Source: Nocardia sp. CC227C
GTDB lineage: Bacteria; Actinomycetota; Actinomycetes; Mycobacteriales; Mycobacteriaceae
Assembly: GCF_030767025.1 (NCBI RefSeq)
Contig: NZ_JASITE010000002.1
Span: 124,001 to 188,000, forward strand
Reading direction: 5' to 3'
DNA: 64,000 nucleotides
The translations under genes and the position numbers were made by a program. Shown here one piece after another: positions 1 to 8,403 of the stretch. The first letter of the stretch is position 1. Each line of letters begins with the position of its first letter. Below the pieces are notes generated by a model, which worked only from the letters and a program-made list of their open reading frames with translations, ran no database searches and was not told the origin of the DNA.

Positions 1-236
1 CCCAGTACCGCGAGATACCCCAGCGTGCACAGTGCCACCAGCACCGTGCCGGTGACGAGCGGGAACAACACCGCGCACACCGCGACCGCCAGCACCAGCG
101 CGAGGAATGCCGCGCGCTGCCACGGCAGGAACGCCACCGCGGCCGAGGCCAGCGGATCCGACTCACGCAACCCGTGCACCGCCGCGTGCAGGGCCGCGGC
201 CTTGAACTCCGGGGATTCCGGATCGACGGCGGTCAT
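1..236 (-). CDS. Glycosyltransferase, N-terminal part only (polysaccharide synthase-like)
   Basis: The gene runs off the left edge, so only the first 78 codons are visible. The start ATG overlaps the stop of the upstream gene as ATGA, which indicates translational coupling. The visible part is a short soluble N-terminus followed by two hydrophobic segments (about residues 45-78). This resembles the N-terminal region of family 2 glycosyltransferases that follow BcsB-like genes, but the catalytic GT-A domain lies outside the window. The assignment rests mainly on the BcsB-like gene in the same operon. An unrelated membrane protein is possible. Confidence 0.5.
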   Translation of the reverse strand, partial: MTAVDPESPEFKAAALHAAVHGLRESDPLASAAVAFLPWQRAAFLALVLAVAVCAVLFPLVTGTVLVALCTLGYLAVL

Positions 237-1717
237 GACGTTCTCGCCCCCACCATGGCTCGGGCGACCGTGGTCAGCAGGTCCTCGTCCTTGGGGGCCA
301 GGTCGGCCTCGACGGCATACGAATGACTGTCCAGGACAACGGCATTGCCGCGGAACAGCTGATTCGTGAGGTTGCCCAGGTAGGCGGTGAAATGGGGTTG
401 CAGCGGCGGGAATTCCGCGTCGGACAGGTGATTGTCGGCGGCGATGAGGGCGATCCGTTCCGATCCGCCCGCGCCACTCCAGTTCCAGCTCAGCCAGGTC
501 CAGCTCAGCAGCCTGCGGTCGTCCAGCACGACATTGAGCCGGGCGGTGACACCGTGGCCCAGATCGATGAAGGTGGGTGGACTGATCCGCGGCTGCTGGA
601 GGCGGTACAGCACGAACTCCGGGACATTGTTGATGCTGTACGGATCTTCACCGCGCACCGTATCCACTACGACGCGACGGCGGCGGGATTCCTTGTCCCA
701 GTTTGGATTGCCATGTTCTGCGCGAATCAACTGCCTGGTGAGCGTCGATTCCGAGCCCAGATAGCGTCGAGCCCAGGGATATTCGTCCTCACTGAGCAGT
801 TGCCAGCCCGGCGGTACCGGGTGCGACCCCATGATGGTGAGCCCGGCGACCTCCGGCGATTCGATGCCGTAATCCTCGTACACCGGAATCAGAGCCAATA
901 CCGCCGCGCCGGATACGACGAGCGCCAGCGCCCCGTACGACTGTCCGGCCGTCAGCGCGGCCAGCGGCCGGTCCAACGGCTCGAGCGTCCCGCCGCGCCA
1001 CTGGTACAGGTACATCACCGCACAGGCCGCACTCAGGCCGGTCACCGACGGCACGGCCTGGTAGACGATGCCCCGGGCGGCGGGCAGGGCGGCGTGCAGC
1101 ACGAGCAGGCAGAGCCCGCCCACGGCGAGGGCGATGACGGCGGCTGCGCAGCCACGGGCCACGGTGCGCCCCGTCGCTATGGCCGCCGTCACGGCCGCGA
1201 TCAGGATCATGACCACCCCGGCGGCGATATCGCCGCCACCCAGGGCCGCGAGCGTCACACCGTAGACCAGCGGCGCGGCCCCGAACAGCAGTAGCCACAC
1301 CGGCCAGAACCGACAGGTCGGCCGCAGTCCGAACACCAGCACACAGGCGCTGAACAGGAACAACCACGCCGCCAGCACATCCAGGTGCAGCAGTTCGTAG
1401 TGGTAGCGGTAGCGACCCACCAGCAGACCCACCACCGCCATGGACAGGGCCACGCCGATCAGACCGACGATGACGTCGGTCTGCCGATCGTGGATCGGCA
1501 GCTCACCGCCTCGGCGCAGTGCGATGCCGATGGCCGCGAATCCCGCCAGCACGGGCATCAGCATCAGATAGCCCAGAAATGAGCCCCGCGCGATGTCCTC
1601 GGTGATCTCGAGCACCGTGCCCCGGAAGGCCACCACCACCGCCACGGCGATCAGCGTCCCCCGGGCGACCATCGCGGCAGCCGGATTCGACCGCCGTGCC
1701 GACACTTTCGCGTTCAT
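233..1717 (-). CDS. Polytopic membrane protein of a polysaccharide operon
   Basis: A 494-residue protein with about nine hydrophobic segments in residues 15-300. A soluble, probably extracytoplasmic tail (about 300-494) is rich in Trp, Arg and Asp. It starts 1 base after the BcsB-like gene and overlaps the following glycosyltransferase by ATGA, so the three genes form one operon. Its architecture, membrane bundle plus a tail containing PPGWQ and WTWLSWNW, vaguely recalls exosortase/EpsI-type proteins. I cannot see a secure catalytic Cys-Arg-His set, so the function is left open. A role in assembling or exporting the glycan made by the neighbours is inferred from context only. Confidence 0.7.
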   Translation of the reverse strand: MNAKVSARRSNPAAAMVARGTLIAVAVVVAFRGTVLEITEDIARGSFLGYLMLMPVLAGFAAIGIALRRGGELPIHDRQTDVIVGLIGVALSMAVVGLLVGRYRYHYELLHLDVLAAWLFLFSACVLVFGLRPTCRFWPVWLLLFGAAPLVYGVTLAALGGGDIAAGVVMILIAAVTAAIATGRTVARGCAAAVIALAVGGLCLLVLHAALPAARGIVYQAVPSVTGLSAACAVMYLYQWRGGTLEPLDRPLAALTAGQSYGALALVVSGAAVLALIPVYEDYGIESPEVAGLTIMGSHPVPPGWQLLSEDEYPWARRYLGSESTLTRQLIRAEHGNPNWDKESRRRRVVVDTVRGEDPYSINNVPEFVLYRLQQPRISPPTFIDLGHGVTARLNVVLDDRRLLSWTWLSWNWSGAGGSERIALIAADNHLSDAEFPPLQPHFTAYLGNLTNQLFRGNAVVLDSHSYAVEADLAPKDEDLLTTVARAMVGARTS

Positions 1718-1718
1718 G

Positions 1719-3692
1719 TCAGTGGTCGCGCCGACGCCGAGCCAGGATCAGCAGGCCCGCGACCAGACCCAGGGCGAGCACCACGGCTCCGACGATGGTC
1801 AGGATGCGGGCGACCGGAATATCGGCCGAGTCGCCGGGCCGGCCGACGATCACCTCGTGCGGATCGAAGTACTCCGGATCGCGATCGCCGGTCTGGTACA
1901 GCACATTCCCGGTGAGCCGGGACCAGCGGTCCGGATCGCCGTCCAGCCAGTCCAGTATGCGGTCCACCCGTTCGGGCTCCTCGGTGGAGGTGGCGACCAG
2001 TACGGTGCGGTCATTCGACCAGATGGTCTGGAGGGAGCCGAAGGGAATCAGCGGATCGATGCGCAGTTCGGCGCGCGCCGGTCCGCTGTACACGGTGATC
2101 TGATCGCCGGATCGGCTGAGCGGCGGTCGAATCGACTCGGGCACATCACCGTCGGCGGCGATCAGCACGGCGGGATCGGTGCCGCGCACCGCGGTGTCGA
2201 ACGACACCAGCTCCGGCCGCAACGGCACCGGTGTCAAGCGCTGCATGCCGACCAGGATGCGCGCGGCGCGGCGGGTATCGGCGAAACCGGGATCGCGCAT
2301 CCCGACCCGCACGGTGGGCAGCATCGCCTGCGGCAGAGCCTGGAAGCCCGGGGGCACCGGCGGTTTCGCCTCGACCCCGGTGATCTCACTGGCCGGGTCG
2401 ATGGTCAGCACAACCGGCTGCTCCAAACCGCAGCCGTGGGTCAGACCGGTCTGCGCCAGGGTGACCGTCAGTGTCGTGAACCGGCCGAGCAGTTCGTCCG
2501 GAATCTCGATCCAGCGTTCGATGCGGCCGCTCGCGTCCACCGGCCAGCTGTCGATCTGCCGGTCGCGGGCGGTCACCGTGATCTGGCCGTTCAGCGTCTG
2601 CGGCAGCGGGGTGTAGTTGCCCAGCAGGCGCACGCGGATATCGCGGGTGGGGCGGCCGAGCCGGGACTGGTCGATGCCGATGTCGACGCTCACCACGCCG
2701 ACGGCCGTGGCGCTGAGTCGTGTCTCACCGAGATCGCTCAACGTGCTGACCTCCGGCGGCAGCTGCGGCGCGGCGGGCAGCGATACCGCCGTGGCCCCCG
2801 AGGTGAGCGCGATGCGCGCGAGGTCGCTGGTGAGCAGCCGGATCTGGTCGGGCAGCGTGTCGCGGGTGCCGGACACCGTCAGCAGCGGTCCGGGACCGTC
2901 GGCCGTGAGCCGCAATCCGGTGTCGGCGGATTCGGCGATGGCGATCTGCCGCTCCAGGAACTCCGGGGCATGATCCGGCACGGCGGCCCCGCCGCCCATC
3001 GGCCGCAAATCCACGGCAACCGGCTGGCCGTCGTAGCGGGCGACGACGGCCGTGAGCATCTTCAAGGCGGCCGCACTCTCCACCTCCGACGGGCGCTCCG
3101 GCAGGTAGACCGTGACCCGCCGCAGCACGGGCGGCAGGAACTCGGCGACCGTGGTCGGCTGCGCCTCCCGGCCGGAATATTCCACGGCGGGATCCGACAA
3201 CGTCATCGGCCGCCCGAGCCAGTCGGTGATGCAGGTTCCCGCCTCGGGCACCAGCGCCGAACTCAGCGTCACCGCGATAGCGCTGTTCTCGACCTCCGCA
3301 CCGGCCAGCGACAGCCGCACCGGCGCATTGCGCTCCAGCGGCAGATCCACCCGATCCAGCAGTCGATCCCCCGATGTCACCTCCAGCGTTCCGCGAGCCA
3401 CATACGGCGGCAGCTGCACCGTCCCCACCAGTTCCATCGGCGCCAGCCCCGGCAGCACCGGCAGCGTCAGCGCCACCTCGTGCTCCTGTCCCGGAAACGC
3501 CAGCACGCGCCCCATGCCGAGCGTCGACAGCGGTACCGCCGCCGGCACCGCCTCCGCCGGGGGCGGCGGGGGCGGGTCGAGCTCCGTCGGCTGCGCCCCC
3601 GCCAGCCCCGACGCGCCCACGACGAAGCTCACCACCAGCACGCCGACCGACCCGAAGAGACGCCGCCGCGAACGCGATGAAGACAGGGCCAC
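1719..3692 (-). CDS. BcsB-like cellulose synthase regulatory subunit
   Basis: A secreted, membrane-anchored protein of 657 residues. It has an N-terminal signal peptide ending near GLAGAQ, a proline-rich linker, long beta-rich domains and one C-terminal transmembrane helix followed by RRRRDH. This matches the periplasmic BcsB subunit that partners a cellulose-synthase-type glycosyltransferase. I place the start at the GTG at 3692 because AGGAGG lies 6 bases upstream. An in-frame ATG exists at 3737 but lacks such a site. The gene leads the operon that continues with the membrane protein and the glycosyltransferase. The actual polymer is unknown. Confidence 0.7.
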   Translation of the reverse strand: MALSSSRSRRRLFGSVGVLVVSFVVGASGLAGAQPTELDPPPPPPAEAVPAAVPLSTLGMGRVLAFPGQEHEVALTLPVLPGLAPMELVGTVQLPPYVARGTLEVTSGDRLLDRVDLPLERNAPVRLSLAGAEVENSAIAVTLSSALVPEAGTCITDWLGRPMTLSDPAVEYSGREAQPTTVAEFLPPVLRRVTVYLPERPSEVESAAALKMLTAVVARYDGQPVAVDLRPMGGGAAVPDHAPEFLERQIAIAESADTGLRLTADGPGPLLTVSGTRDTLPDQIRLLTSDLARIALTSGATAVSLPAAPQLPPEVSTLSDLGETRLSATAVGVVSVDIGIDQSRLGRPTRDIRVRLLGNYTPLPQTLNGQITVTARDRQIDSWPVDASGRIERWIEIPDELLGRFTTLTVTLAQTGLTHGCGLEQPVVLTIDPASEITGVEAKPPVPPGFQALPQAMLPTVRVGMRDPGFADTRRAARILVGMQRLTPVPLRPELVSFDTAVRGTDPAVLIAADGDVPESIRPPLSRSGDQITVYSGPARAELRIDPLIPFGSLQTIWSNDRTVLVATSTEEPERVDRILDWLDGDPDRWSRLTGNVLYQTGDRDPEYFDPHEVIVGRPGDSADIPVARILTIVGAVVLALGLVAGLLILARRRRDH

Positions 3693-3948
3693 CAGCAGCC
3701 TCCTGAACGTGACAACCCGGAATCCGAACCAAGTCACCCACCGAAGCTAACTATCAGCTACCAAGTGTCGCATTACTATATGTCATGCGCCGAGGCCACT
3801 GCGGCATGCCATGGCTCCCGCCGGGTCGCCGGTCAGCCGGGTTCGAGCCACCCGCCGACACGGCTCGGATGCTCGTGCCGTCCCGGGAGGACACCCGCTG
3901 CCGATACGGCGGGGACTCCGCCTCCGCGCGGATCGGCGGCGTGGTCGA

Positions 3949-4110
3949 TCAGGCCGGGCGATAGGTGTTGATGACGATGCCGCTGCCGGTGCGTTGCGAG
4001 CCGACGAGTTCCAGGCGGCGCAGCAGCCCGCTCTCGGTGAACAGTCGCGCCCCTTTGCCCGCGACCACCGGGTAGAGCATCAGCTCCAGTTCGTCGAGCA
4101 GCTCGGCTTC
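3949..4110 (-). pseudogene. Remnant of a dihydrofolate reductase (RibD_C) family gene
   Basis: The last 52 codons read LLDELELMLYPVVAGKGARLF and continue to a terminal NTYRPA, the C-terminal end of RibD_C-type dihydrofolate reductase family proteins (usually about 180-200 residues). The frame stays open to 4251, but residues upstream of this point show no family resemblance, and the NADPH-binding N-terminus is missing. The most likely explanation is a truncated relic. Confidence 0.55.
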
Positions 4111-4504
4111 GCCCCTGGCCGCAGGCCTCACCGCCGGGGCGGGTCTGCTCGCGGCGGTGCGCGATCCACTGGAGAGCGCGGAGGTCACCACCGATTCCAC
4201 GGCGTCGCGCCCGGCGAATACCGCAAGCGCATCACCCGCTGAGCCCGACACCCTGCCGCGAATCTGAATCGCGATCCATCGCAGGGTGATTCGTCAGGAC
4301 CGCACGACCGCTGGCCGACCTGCTCACCGCGGCCGATCCGGATCGGCCGACGCTTCACCGATGCTCCACTGCCACTGCGTGGGCAGCCGGTGTGAGCGCA
4401 TCGTCGACACCGTCGCCGGTTGCGTGAATCCACCGCGAGCAAATGTGAAGGATGTTAATTTCACTTTATTCGGGGTGGAGAACCACACAGCCGGAAGGGA
4501 TCTC
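4111..4504. other. Intergenic stretch, probable promoter region
   Basis: No convincing gene. The stretch holds possible degraded sequence upstream of the reductase relic and an AT-rich patch around 4440-4475 in otherwise GC-rich DNA. That patch is the likely promoter area for the secreted-protein gene starting at 4505, but I cannot point to clear -35 and -10 boxes. Confidence 0.4.
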
Positions 4505-4945
4505 ATGGTGACAACTCGGGTGCGCGGCGCCACATTCGGTACGGCGGCCGTCGGAATCGGCGCGGTGCTGGTGCTGCTGGCGCCGCACGCGGCGGCCGAC
4601 GGTCCGGGCTATGTCGACATGGCGGAATCGAATCCGAAGGTAGGTTGCAGCTATTCGGTCACCAGTGGCGACATGGTCGGCGGCGGCAGCAGTTCGAGCA
4701 ATGGACTGCCGATCACCTTCTTCGACAACGGCGTCGAGATCGGCACCGACACGGTGGGCGGCGGCCTGATCGGCAAGGCCGCGCAGGTGTCCTGGACACC
4801 GGAGACCACCGGACAGCACGTGCTCACGGCCACCGGCAGCTGGGGCGGCGACGACGTGTTCACCCTGCCCTCGCTGACTGTCCAGGTCGCCGCGAGCACC
4901 GCCACCGGCAGCTTCGGCTGCCCGTTGCCGAGCATCTCCGGATAG
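4505..4945 (+). CDS. Secreted protein with a bacterial Ig-like domain
   Basis: A 146-residue protein. It has a signal peptide (residues 1-32, ending LLAPHAAADG) and a mature part resembling a bacterial Ig-like fold (about 50-130: ITFFDNGVEIGT ... VSWTPETTGQHVLTA). Two Cys residues (near 42 and 139) could form a disulphide. The start is the ATG preceded by GGAAGGGATCTC; longer in-frame starts lack a ribosome binding site and would mask the signal peptide. Small exported proteins of this kind are common in Nocardia and Mycobacterium, with no known activity. Confidence 0.75.
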   Translation: MVTTRVRGATFGTAAVGIGAVLVLLAPHAAADGPGYVDMAESNPKVGCSYSVTSGDMVGGGSSSSNGLPITFFDNGVEIGTDTVGGGLIGKAAQVSWTPETTGQHVLTATGSWGGDDVFTLPSLTVQVAASTATGSFGCPLPSISG

Positions 4946-4995
4946 CCCGCGAGCAGGGCCCGGCCCCCTGGCGGCGGCCCGTCAGTGCTCGCGGG
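4946..4995. terminator. Inverted repeat between convergent genes
   Basis: A perfect 10-bp inverted repeat (CCCGCGAGCA at 4946-4955, TGCTCGCGGG at 4986-4995) flanks a GC-rich 30-base loop. It lies between the secreted-protein gene and the convergent TetR gene and overlaps the last codons of the latter. It probably acts as a bidirectional terminator, although no U-tract is present. Confidence 0.5.
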
Positions 4996-5833
4996 TGTCG
5001 GGATCGGCGAGCAGCTTCAGGACGACCGGCCGCGAGAGCGTACCGGCGACCTGCCGGGCCAGCTGGTTCGCGCTCGCGCCGCCGGCGCGGGATGCCCGCA
5101 GCGCGGCGGCGAGTTCGTCGCGGGCGGCGTCCGCGGCGGCCTGCGCCTCGCGCAGGCGGCGGGCGGCCCGGTCCACCGCGTCCTCCCCGTCCGGAGCGCC
5201 CGGCTCCTCGCCCCGATCACCACCGGTCAATACATTGACCGCCTCGAGGTCCCCGCGCGACCCGCGCATGGCCGACCGCGCGAAATCGGCCATGAACCGC
5301 TTGGTGGCCTCCGTGTCGTCGGCCGCCTCGCCGAGCAGCAGCCGGGTGGTCTGCGGCACCGCCAGTGACCAGTTGGCCAGCCCGCACAGTGCGAGCAGCA
5401 CCAGCCCGGCGCGGCGCGCGTCCACGCCGAACTGCTCCTGTGCCCGTTCGAATTTGCGCACGTAGTGTTCGGCGCGCCAGCCGTCGATATCGTGCGCGTC
5501 CGCGCCGCGGTGCAGGCCCTCCCACAGCAGCAGCCGCAGCAGCTGCGGATTCTCGCGGTGGTAGTCGAAGAGCTTCCCGACGTACTCACCGGGTTCGGTC
5601 TCCGACAGCGGCTGCACCACGTCGAGGAATTCGCGCATGGTGTCGATGAGGATGACGTCGAACAGTTTGTCCTTGCTGCCGAACAGGCCGTAGATGCGCT
5701 CTTTGTTCACCCCCGCCGCCTCCGCGATGCGGTCGACGCGCGCGCCCGCCAGGCCGTACTCGGCGAATTCCGCGCGAGCCGCGCACAGCAGGGCCCATCT
5801 GGTCGCGTCACTGCGTTTGGCCGGAGCGTTCAT
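4982..5833 (-). CDS. TetR-family transcriptional regulator with C-terminal extension
   Basis: A 283-residue protein. The N-terminal TetR helix-turn-helix spans about residues 10-55 (VDRIAEAAGVNKERIYGLFG), followed by a helical ligand domain to about 195. The tail of about 85 residues is unusual for the family (normally near 200 residues). It is Ala/Arg-rich and contains a second helix-turn-helix-like stretch (ANQLARQVAGTLSRPVVLKLL). I chose the ATG at 5833 because TAGAGT sits 7 bases before it, giving a leaderless start. The gene is divergent from an MFS exporter and is its likely repressor. Confidence 0.85.
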   Translation of the reverse strand: MNAPAKRSDATRWALLCAARAEFAEYGLAGARVDRIAEAAGVNKERIYGLFGSKDKLFDVILIDTMREFLDVVQPLSETEPGEYVGKLFDYHRENPQLLRLLLWEGLHRGADAHDIDGWRAEHYVRKFERAQEQFGVDARRAGLVLLALCGLANWSLAVPQTTRLLLGEAADDTEATKRFMADFARSAMRGSRGDLEAVNVLTGGDRGEEPGAPDGEDAVDRAARRLREAQAAADAARDELAAALRASRAGGASANQLARQVAGTLSRPVVLKLLADPDTREH

Positions 5834-5907
5834 GGTTGCGACTCTAACATCCAGCAATCCAACTGTTTGGTTGACATGATGGTCCTGGACGTCCTACCGT
5901 CGTCTCC
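5834..5907. promoter_or_regulatory. Divergent leaderless promoters with TetR operator candidate
   Basis: For the MFS gene, TTGACA (5871-5876), an 18-base spacer and TACCGT (5895-5900) end 7 bases before the ATG at 5908, so the mRNA probably starts at the start codon. For tetR on the other strand, TAGAGT ends 7 bases before its ATG. Between them, CAAC-N6-GTTG (5860-5873) overlaps the -35 box of the MFS promoter. It is the best operator candidate for the TetR protein, which would then control both genes. Confidence 0.6.
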
Positions 5908-7128
5908 ATGCCGACCACCACCCTGCCGAATCCGACCGACACCCAGGTCTCGACCGCCGCGCACCGCGCGCACACCGCGCGCACGCTGCCGGTCTTCGTC
6001 TTGTCCGCCCTGCTGGCAACCGGGCAGATGTACATACCGATTCCGCTGTTCAGTGCCATGCAATCCGACTGGCACGTGGGCGCGGGCGCCATGACCTGGA
6101 TTATCAGCGCCTTCGCCTTCGGCTACGCCGGCGGCTTCGTCGCCTTCGGCCCGCTGTCGGACCGCTACGGCCATCGCCGCGTGCTGATGACCGGCATGCT
6201 CGCGGCCGCAGTGGTCACCCTATTGACCGGTTTGGCCCTCAGCGCGCCGCTCGCCATCGGCCTGCGGGTCGTCCAGGGCCTGGTGGTCGGCTCGATACCG
6301 CCCGCGATCATGGCCTATGTCGCCACCCGGATCACGCCCGGGCATCGCGCCGTGGTGACCATGTCGGTGGCCACCTCGTTCCTGGCCGCGACGGTACTGG
6401 CGCAGATCGCGTCCCAGGCCGTGGTCGCCTCGTTCCCGTGGCGCACCATGTTCCTCGGTTCGGCGGTTGCCTTCGCGGCGCTGGCGCTGGCACTGCGCGC
6501 GGTCATGGTCGCCGATGCGCCGACCGGCACGGACCGGCCGCTGCTGCACAGCTACGCCACCGTGCCCGCGGTACTGCGGATCACGCCGCTGCTCCCCCTG
6601 CTGATCGCGGGCGCGCTGTCCATGGCCGTCATGGTGGGCGTCTACACCGGCATCGAAATCACCGGATTGGTCCACGGCTCGGGCGAACTGCTCGCCCTGC
6701 GCGCGGGCGCGCTGCCGGTCATGGTGGCGCTGCCGCTGCTGGCCGTGCCGCTCGCCCGGCTCACCAAACACAATCAGATCGTGCTCGGCGCGCTGGTCGC
6801 CGCGGTGGCCATGGTGGCCGCCACCTTCGAGGGCAGCCATATCGGCATCCTGACCGTGCTGCTCGCGATCCTGGTCGGCGGGCTCGGCGTCATCGCGCCC
6901 GCCGTCCTCCAGACCACCGGCGAACTCGGCGGCGAGGCCCGGGCCGCGGCCTCCTCGGTCGCCATGTTCAGCTTCTACGTCGGCGCCACCATCGGCCCGA
7001 TCATCGCGGCCGTCGCCGCACCGCATGGATTCTCGGCCCTGGCCTGGACCCTGGCGCTGCTGCTGCTCATCGCATTGGGCCTGACCCTGCTGGGCGCACG
7101 CCTCCAGCGCGGGGTGGTCGCGGCCTGA
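5908..7128 (+). CDS. MFS transporter, probable drug/metabolite exporter
   Basis: A 406-residue, 12-helix major facilitator protein. Motif A after the second helix reads GPLSDRYGHRRVLMTG (about residues 72-87). Such proteins exchange protons for small molecules across the cytoplasmic membrane. Start and promoter are discussed under the preceding regulatory region. Divergence from a TetR gene is typical of inducible efflux pumps, so export of a toxic or signalling compound is inferred. The substrate cannot be read from sequence. Confidence 0.85.
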   Translation: MPTTTLPNPTDTQVSTAAHRAHTARTLPVFVLSALLATGQMYIPIPLFSAMQSDWHVGAGAMTWIISAFAFGYAGGFVAFGPLSDRYGHRRVLMTGMLAAAVVTLLTGLALSAPLAIGLRVVQGLVVGSIPPAIMAYVATRITPGHRAVVTMSVATSFLAATVLAQIASQAVVASFPWRTMFLGSAVAFAALALALRAVMVADAPTGTDRPLLHSYATVPAVLRITPLLPLLIAGALSMAVMVGVYTGIEITGLVHGSGELLALRAGALPVMVALPLLAVPLARLTKHNQIVLGALVAAVAMVAATFEGSHIGILTVLLAILVGGLGVIAPAVLQTTGELGGEARAAASSVAMFSFYVGATIGPIIAAVAAPHGFSALAWTLALLLLIALGLTLLGARLQRGVVAA

Positions 7129-7137
7129 GCCGCCACC

Positions 7138-7201
7138 GTAGCGGCCGCCTCCCCACACGGATGCCGGGAGCGCGGCCGCTACCGCCGCATCGGCGGCGGT
7201 A
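7138..7201. terminator. Double hairpin terminator between convergent genes
   Basis: Two nested or adjacent stems lie between the MFS gene and the convergent lacI gene. An 11-bp perfect repeat GTAGCGGCCGC (7138-7148) pairs with 7172-7182. An 8-bp stem TACCGCCG (7180-7187) pairs with 7194-7201. They share bases, so the two structures are mutually exclusive at the junction. The likely role is bidirectional termination. Confidence 0.6.
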
Positions 7202-7240
7202 GCCCCACACCACCCGCCGTCGACCCCGATCCGGGCAGCG

Positions 7241-8245
7241 TCAGAATTCGTCCGGGCAGCCGCAGGAACCGCGGGTGCGCAGTTCGGCGGCGAGGCGGAT
7301 GATGCCGGGATCGGGTGCGCTGCTTTCTATTTGACCGAGGAGCAGGTCCACCGCCAGTTCGCCCATGCGGCGGGCCGGTTGGACCATGGTGGTCAGGCCG
7401 GGACGCGTGTAGCGGGAGTATTCGATGCCGTCGAAGGCCACCACGGCCAGATCGCCGGGAACCCGCAGGCCAGCGTCGTAGGCGGCGCGGAGCATCCCCA
7501 TGGCCTGGAGATCGCTGGTGACGAATACGGCGGTCGGAGTGTCCGGACCGGCCATCAACTCGGCCAGGGCGTGATAGCCCGCGGCACCGCCGAAATCGGT
7601 GCGCACGATCGCCCCTTCAGGCAAGTCCTTGGCCGCCAAGGCATTCCGATATCCCCGCACCCGGTCCTCGGCCGTGGAGACATGCGGCCCGCTCAGGCAG
7701 GCGATTCGGCGGTGACCATGGTCGATGAGATGGTCCACGGCCTGCTGCGCCCCCGCGACCGAATCGCACAGCACATGCGTGCACCGGGCCGGGTCGATGA
7801 TGCGGTCCAGGGCGACCAGCACCATCCCGGCTTGCTCGCAGGCATCGGCGATACCGGTCTCCCAGGCGGAGGAGATCGCCAGCAGCCCTTCGACGCGCCG
7901 GTCGATGAACGAGCGAACATAGGCTTGCTCCCGCGCGGGATCTCCGGCGGCATTGCCGACGAACAGCGGATATCCGCGCGCGAACGCCGCCGCCTCGATC
8001 ACCGCGGACAGCTCGGCGAAGAATGGATTGGCCCCGTCCGGAATCACCATGCCGAGGGCGTGACCGCGGTTGGTGCGCAGGCTGCGCGCGGACATATTGG
8101 GCCGGTAGCCGAGTTCGGCGATGGCGGCCTCGATCCGAGCCCGGGTCGCCGGGGCGACCTGCCGCGGCCCACCGTTGATCACATAACTGACCAGCGCCGG
8201 AGACGTACCCGCCAGCCGAGCCACGTCGGCCCGTGTGACCGCCAT
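7241..8245 (-). CDS. LacI-family repressor of the ribose-type operon
   Basis: A 334-residue protein. The N-terminal LacI helix-turn-helix (residues 3-50: VTRADVARLAGTSPALVSYVING, hinge RPNMSARSLRT) is followed by a periplasmic-binding-protein-like sugar-sensing core (about 60-330). The start at 8245 is supported by AAGGAGATAACTCG directly upstream; longer frames lack a binding site. It lies head-to-head with the sugar ABC operon, and a perfect 30-bp palindrome sits between them. Binding of a pentose or related sugar should release it from this operator. The exact effector is inferred from the ribokinase and RbsD genes. Confidence 0.9.
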   Translation of the reverse strand: MAVTRADVARLAGTSPALVSYVINGGPRQVAPATRARIEAAIAELGYRPNMSARSLRTNRGHALGMVIPDGANPFFAELSAVIEAAAFARGYPLFVGNAAGDPAREQAYVRSFIDRRVEGLLAISSAWETGIADACEQAGMVLVALDRIIDPARCTHVLCDSVAGAQQAVDHLIDHGHRRIACLSGPHVSTAEDRVRGYRNALAAKDLPEGAIVRTDFGGAAGYHALAELMAGPDTPTAVFVTSDLQAMGMLRAAYDAGLRVPGDLAVVAFDGIEYSRYTRPGLTTMVQPARRMGELAVDLLLGQIESSAPDPGIIRLAAELRTRGSCGCPDEF

Positions 8246-8313
8246 CGAGTTATCTCCTTCTCGCGCACCGTCCATCCAAGCATCGAACCGGCCGACGGTG
8301 AACGGCCAGCCCC

Positions 8314-8342
8314 TTGACAGCTCGTGACCCGCATCACACACT
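8314..8342 (+). promoter_or_regulatory. Candidate promoter of the sugar ABC operon
   Basis: TTGACA (8314-8319), a 17-base spacer and CACACT (8337-8342) form a plausible promoter reading toward the binding-protein gene. The operator palindrome begins 3 bases downstream, where bound repressor would block initiation. The -10 box is weak. Confidence 0.4.
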
Positions 8343-8345
8343 GTC

Positions 8346-8375
8346 ATCAACTCGTGTTGATCAACACGAGTTGAT
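8346..8375. promoter_or_regulatory. Perfect 30-bp palindromic operator, two abutting LacI sites
   Basis: The sequence is a perfect 30-bp palindrome centred between 8360 and 8361. It can be read as two abutting 14-bp LacI-type sites, TCAACTCGTGTTGA (8347-8360) and TCAACACGAGTTGA (8361-8374), each with the central CG typical of LacI/GalR operators. It lies between lacI and the operon it should control, with binding predicted for one or two repressor dimers. Confidence 0.7.
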
Positions 8376-8403
8376 ACTACGAAACAGATTAGGTCGGTTC
8401 ACG

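Noticed and set aside
1593..3680. Very long plus-strand open frame (695 codons)
   Set aside because: It is the mirror of the BcsB-like gene; its product is Arg/His/Gln-rich and unlike protein, as expected of an antisense frame in GC-rich DNA.
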